A stretch of 64,000 bases of DNA, taken from Lachnospiraceae bacterium (lineage in GTDB: Bacteria; Bacillota; Clostridia; Lachnospirales; Lachnospiraceae). Position numbers and translations under genes: made by a program. The notes beneath the pieces were generated by a model. The model did not search any database. It saw only the letters and a program-made list of their open reading frames with translations, and was not told the origin of the DNA. The DNA is taken from the NCBI GenBank assembly GCA_017532145.1, contig JAFXJR010000100.1, positions 1 to 64,000 of the forward strand. The letters run 5' to 3'. Below, piece after piece: positions 61,600 to 64,000 of this stretch. Every line of letters starts with the position of its first letter. Position 1 is the first letter of the stretch.

Positions 61600-62658
61600 A
61601 TGAAAAAAAGGATTCAGATAGGCAGTCGTTATGTGGGGGAAGGAGAGCCGACCTTTATTGTAGCCGAGGTATCAGCCAACCATCAACAGGATTATCATAG
61701 AGCAGAGGCGATTATCAGAGCAGCTGCAGAGGCAGGAGCAGATGCGGTAAAACTGCAGACCTATCTGCCGGATACGATTACCATGGACTGTGACAATGAC
61801 TACTTTCAGATTACTCAGGGAACCATCTGGGATGGCACTACCTTGCATAAGCTCTATCAGACTGCTTTTACTCCCTGGGAATGGCAGCCAAAGCTGATGC
61901 ATCTGGCCAATGAGCTGGGAATGGAATGCTTTTCCTCTCCCTTTGATTTTACAGCAGTGGATTTTATGCAGAGGATGGAGATGCCGGCCTATAAGGTGGC
62001 TTCCTTTGAAATCAATGATATTCCCCTGATACGCAGGATTGCCCGGCTGGGAAAGCCGGTGATTTTGGCCACGGGGATTGCTTATCTGGAGGATATTGAA
62101 CGGGCAGTTCAGGTATGTAAGGAGGAAGGGAATGAGCAGGTAATTCTGTTAAAATGTACCTCCACCTATCCTTCTCCTTATGAGGCTATGAATCTAAGAG
62201 TAATTCCCAATATGGCACAGGTATTTGACTGTCTTACCGGACTTTCCGATCATAGTATGGGGACAGCAGCAGCGGTGGCGGGTGTGGCTCTGGGAGCGAA
62301 GCTGGTAGAAAAGCATCTGACGCTGGCCAGAGCAGATGGAGGACCGGATGCAGCCTTTTCCATGGAGCCTGATGAGTTTAAGCGAATGGTAGACGATATT
62401 CGGATTACCGAGAAAGCCTTGGGCAGAGTGACCTATGAGCTGAGCCAACAACAGAAAAAGAGTCGGGAGGATGGACGCTCTCTTTTTGTGGTGCAGAATA
62501 TAAAGGCAGGAGAGGTCTTTACCATGGAAAATATTCGTTCCATCCGTCCGGCCTTTGGTTTGCATACGATGTATTATGAAGAAGTGCTGGGGAAAACAGC
62601 AGCAGAGGATATTGTTAAAGGGACTCCTCTGGATTGGAGGCATATTCATTGGGATTGA
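61600..62658 (+). CDS. pseI: pseudaminic acid synthase PseI
   Basis: 352 residues. NeuB family: FIVAEVSANHQQDYHRAEA, DAVKLQTYLPDTITMD, ILLKCTSTYPSPYEAMNL and GLSDHSMGTAAAVAG, followed by a C-terminal SAF domain (VVQNIKAGEVFTMENIRSIRP). It condenses the trideoxy sugar with phosphoenolpyruvate. YPSPYEAMNL is typical of PseI and not NeuB. Site AAAGGAG is about 14 bases before the ATG. Confidence 0.94.
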   Translation: MKKRIQIGSRYVGEGEPTFIVAEVSANHQQDYHRAEAIIRAAAEAGADAVKLQTYLPDTITMDCDNDYFQITQGTIWDGTTLHKLYQTAFTPWEWQPKLMHLANELGMECFSSPFDFTAVDFMQRMEMPAYKVASFEINDIPLIRRIARLGKPVILATGIAYLEDIERAVQVCKEEGNEQVILLKCTSTYPSPYEAMNLRVIPNMAQVFDCLTGLSDHSMGTAAAVAGVALGAKLVEKHLTLARADGGPDAAFSMEPDEFKRMVDDIRITEKALGRVTYELSQQQKKSREDGRSLFVVQNIKAGEVFTMENIRSIRPAFGLHTMYYEEVLGKTAAEDIVKGTPLDWRHIHWD

Positions 62659-62686
62659 CGGTGATGGAGAGTTCAGGAGGTAAGTA

Positions 62687-63898
62687 ATGCAGAAGACGAT
62701 GATGATACTGGGAGCCGGTCCCCTTCAATTGCCTGCCATAAAAAAGGCGAAGGAGTTGGGATATCGGCTCATCCTGGTAGACTATGATGAACAGGCTGTG
62801 GGATTTCCTATGGCCGATATCAAGCTGGTAGTCAGTACACTGGATCAGGAGGAGGTATACAGACAGGCATTGATTTATCAGCCGGATGTGGTGCTGACCT
62901 CTACCAGTGATGGCCCGGTAAGAACTGCTGCCTATGTAAATGAAAAATTGGGAAAGCAGCCTGACCTGGCCTATGAAGATGCAGTCTGTGCCACCATGAA
63001 AAATCAGATGAGAGACCGGCTGCGGGAGAAGGGTATTCCTATTCCTGCTTATTTTGCGGTTAAAAATTTTGAGGAATTTAAGGAAGCAGTGGACAAGTTG
63101 GATGGCTTTTGCATGGTAAAGCCGTCTGACAGTGCAGGAAGCAGGGGAGTAATTTTGCTTCGGGGAGAAGAAGATTTGTTCCAAGTCTATGAATATAGCA
63201 GGAGTTGTTCCCGAAACGGTATTTTGATGGTAGAGGAATTTATGGAGGGACCGGAGGTAAGTGTGGAGGCCATAACGGTAAAGGGACAGACTACCATTTT
63301 GACGATTACAGATAAATGGATTACACCTCCGCCTTACTTTGTTGAGCTGGCACATAGTGAACCCAGCAGATTGGAAGAAGGAGTACAGGAGAAAATCAGA
63401 GAGATTACTCTTCAGGCAGTCAAGGCTATTGGCATAGTCAATGCTCCTTCTCATACGGAGATAAAGGTGACTTCTGAGGGACCAAAGATTGTAGAGGTAG
63501 CTGCCCGATTGGGGGGAGACTTTATTACCTCCAGACTGGTGCCTCTTTCTACAGGGGTAGATATGGTAGAAAATTCCTTGCTTCTGGCGATAGGAGAACA
63601 GGTGGATTTAACACCAAAAAAGCAGCAGGGAGCCGCTATCTGCTTTCTGGGCAGTGAGAATATCCAGGAGGAGATACAAAAGGGTAAGGTTCTGCACAGC
63701 ATGGAGGCAGACCCTCAAATTTACCAAATAGAAGGAATCGAAGAAGTAGTCCTGTATAAAAAGCCGGGAGAGACCATAAAAGAAACACAATCCAGCCATG
63801 ACAGACTGGGACATGTTATTGCTACTGGAAAGGATGCACAGGAGGCGATGGAGCGGGCAAAAAGAGCGATTTCCATGATTCAGATAAAGATAATATAA
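62687..63898 (+). CDS. ATP-grasp carboxylate-amine ligase-like protein
   Basis: 403 residues. N-terminal pre-ATP-grasp Rossmann region (MMILGAGPLQLPAIKKAKE), the ATP-binding domain with MVKPSDSAGSRGV and GILMVEEFMEGPEVSVEA, and metal-binding IVEVAARLGGDFI. The class joins carboxylates to amines or activates them through acylphosphate. Found after pseI in the same operon, it may add an acyl or amino acid group to the sugar. Substrate unknown. Confidence 0.85.
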   Translation: MQKTMMILGAGPLQLPAIKKAKELGYRLILVDYDEQAVGFPMADIKLVVSTLDQEEVYRQALIYQPDVVLTSTSDGPVRTAAYVNEKLGKQPDLAYEDAVCATMKNQMRDRLREKGIPIPAYFAVKNFEEFKEAVDKLDGFCMVKPSDSAGSRGVILLRGEEDLFQVYEYSRSCSRNGILMVEEFMEGPEVSVEAITVKGQTTILTITDKWITPPPYFVELAHSEPSRLEEGVQEKIREITLQAVKAIGIVNAPSHTEIKVTSEGPKIVEVAARLGGDFITSRLVPLSTGVDMVENSLLLAIGEQVDLTPKKQQGAAICFLGSENIQEEIQKGKVLHSMEADPQIYQIEGIEEVVLYKKPGETIKETQSSHDRLGHVIATGKDAQEAMERAKRAISMIQIKII

Positions 63899-63899
63899 T

Positions 63900-63981
63900 G
63901 TTCGGTACCCCATCATCATGTTGTTACCACGACGTTTTCCTACGGTCAGCACAGCAAGTGACAGACCTACTGAATAGTTAC
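63900..63981 (+). repeat. dispersed repeat family A, copy 5
   Basis: Starts with a diverged left arm (TTCGGTACCCCATCATC) and has the full right half to CTGAATAGTTAC. Confidence 0.65.
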
Positions 63982-64000
63982 AGGATAACATCAATCAGCC

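Noticed and set aside
62615..63454. 279-codon open frame on the minus strand
   Set aside because: It lies opposite the ATP-grasp and PseI genes, whose motifs are unmistakable; the product looks random and Ser/Cys/Tyr-rich.
15069..63981. CRISPR-like array from the recurring repeats
   Set aside because: Copies are kilobases apart in gaps between genes, in both orientations, with no regular spacing and no cas genes.
1..64000. tRNA, rRNA, integrase or transposase genes
   Set aside because: None could be supported by eye on either strand, so mobility of the island rests on composition and content only.

Overview
The window looks like a chromosomal stretch of a Gram-positive, low-to-mid GC Clostridia, most likely a member of the Lachnospiraceae. 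Evidence is the cdaA-cdaR-glmM operon, a YvyF-like flagellar-operon protein beside comF, a Spo0A-type DNA-binding domain, lipoproteins with Gram-positive signal peptides, strong AAAGGAG ribosome-binding sites, and a type I toxin-antitoxin locus of Firmicutes style. The genus cannot be fixed from sequence reading alone. Almost every gene is on the + strand. There is no rRNA, tRNA, transposase or CRISPR array that I can see.

Region 1 (1-10.6 kb) is housekeeping: the end of a RecD2-type helicase, comF, yvyF, two membrane proteins, the c-di-AMP/peptidoglycan module cdaA-cdaR-glmM, an HPr protein with its own promoter and terminator, leuA, and a convergent DUF3048 lipoprotein.

Region 2 (10.8-26.5 kb) is an exopolysaccharide locus. 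It holds nucleotide-sugar genes (RmlD-like, GDP-fucose synthase, mannose-1-phosphate guanylyltransferase), a free-standing Spo0A DNA-binding domain, glycosyltransferases, a polyprenyl glycosylphosphotransferase, a Wzz-like protein fused to a degenerate kinase-like half, an unusual solute-binding/5'-nucleotidase-C fusion lipoprotein next to a large hybrid histidine kinase, and an EpsG-like polymerase.

Region 3 (26.5-48.1 kb) is an accessory island. It contains three unknown small genes; a two-gene ATPase plus partner module; a MoxR ATPase / DUF5682 / VWA / SWIM / DUF4132 cluster with the same parts as the uncharacterised E. coli yehI-yehQ region; a metallophosphoesterase broken by an in-frame amber codon; a Septu-like ATPase plus HNH pair in an AT-rich patch; a SUKH-like protein; and two RlaP-type nucleotidyltransferases, one fused to an ATP-grasp domain. 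These look like conflict or stress-response genes.

Region 4 (48.1-64 kb) is a glycan locus making pseudaminic-acid-type sugar (PseB, PseC, a DegT-like/PseG fusion, PseF, PseI, an ATP-grasp ligase) with five glycosyltransferases. It may serve flagellin or cell-surface glycosylation. No PseH acetyltransferase is visible. A 2-kb AT-rich gap (58.8-60.8 kb) splits the locus. It carries two small unknown genes and a small hydrophobic toxin gene on the minus strand, overlapped by a predicted antisense RNA.

Intergenic spaces throughout carry at least three families of dispersed palindromic repeats. One has terminal inverted repeats (GTAACTATTCAG / CTGAATAGTTAC) and occurs in both orientations.
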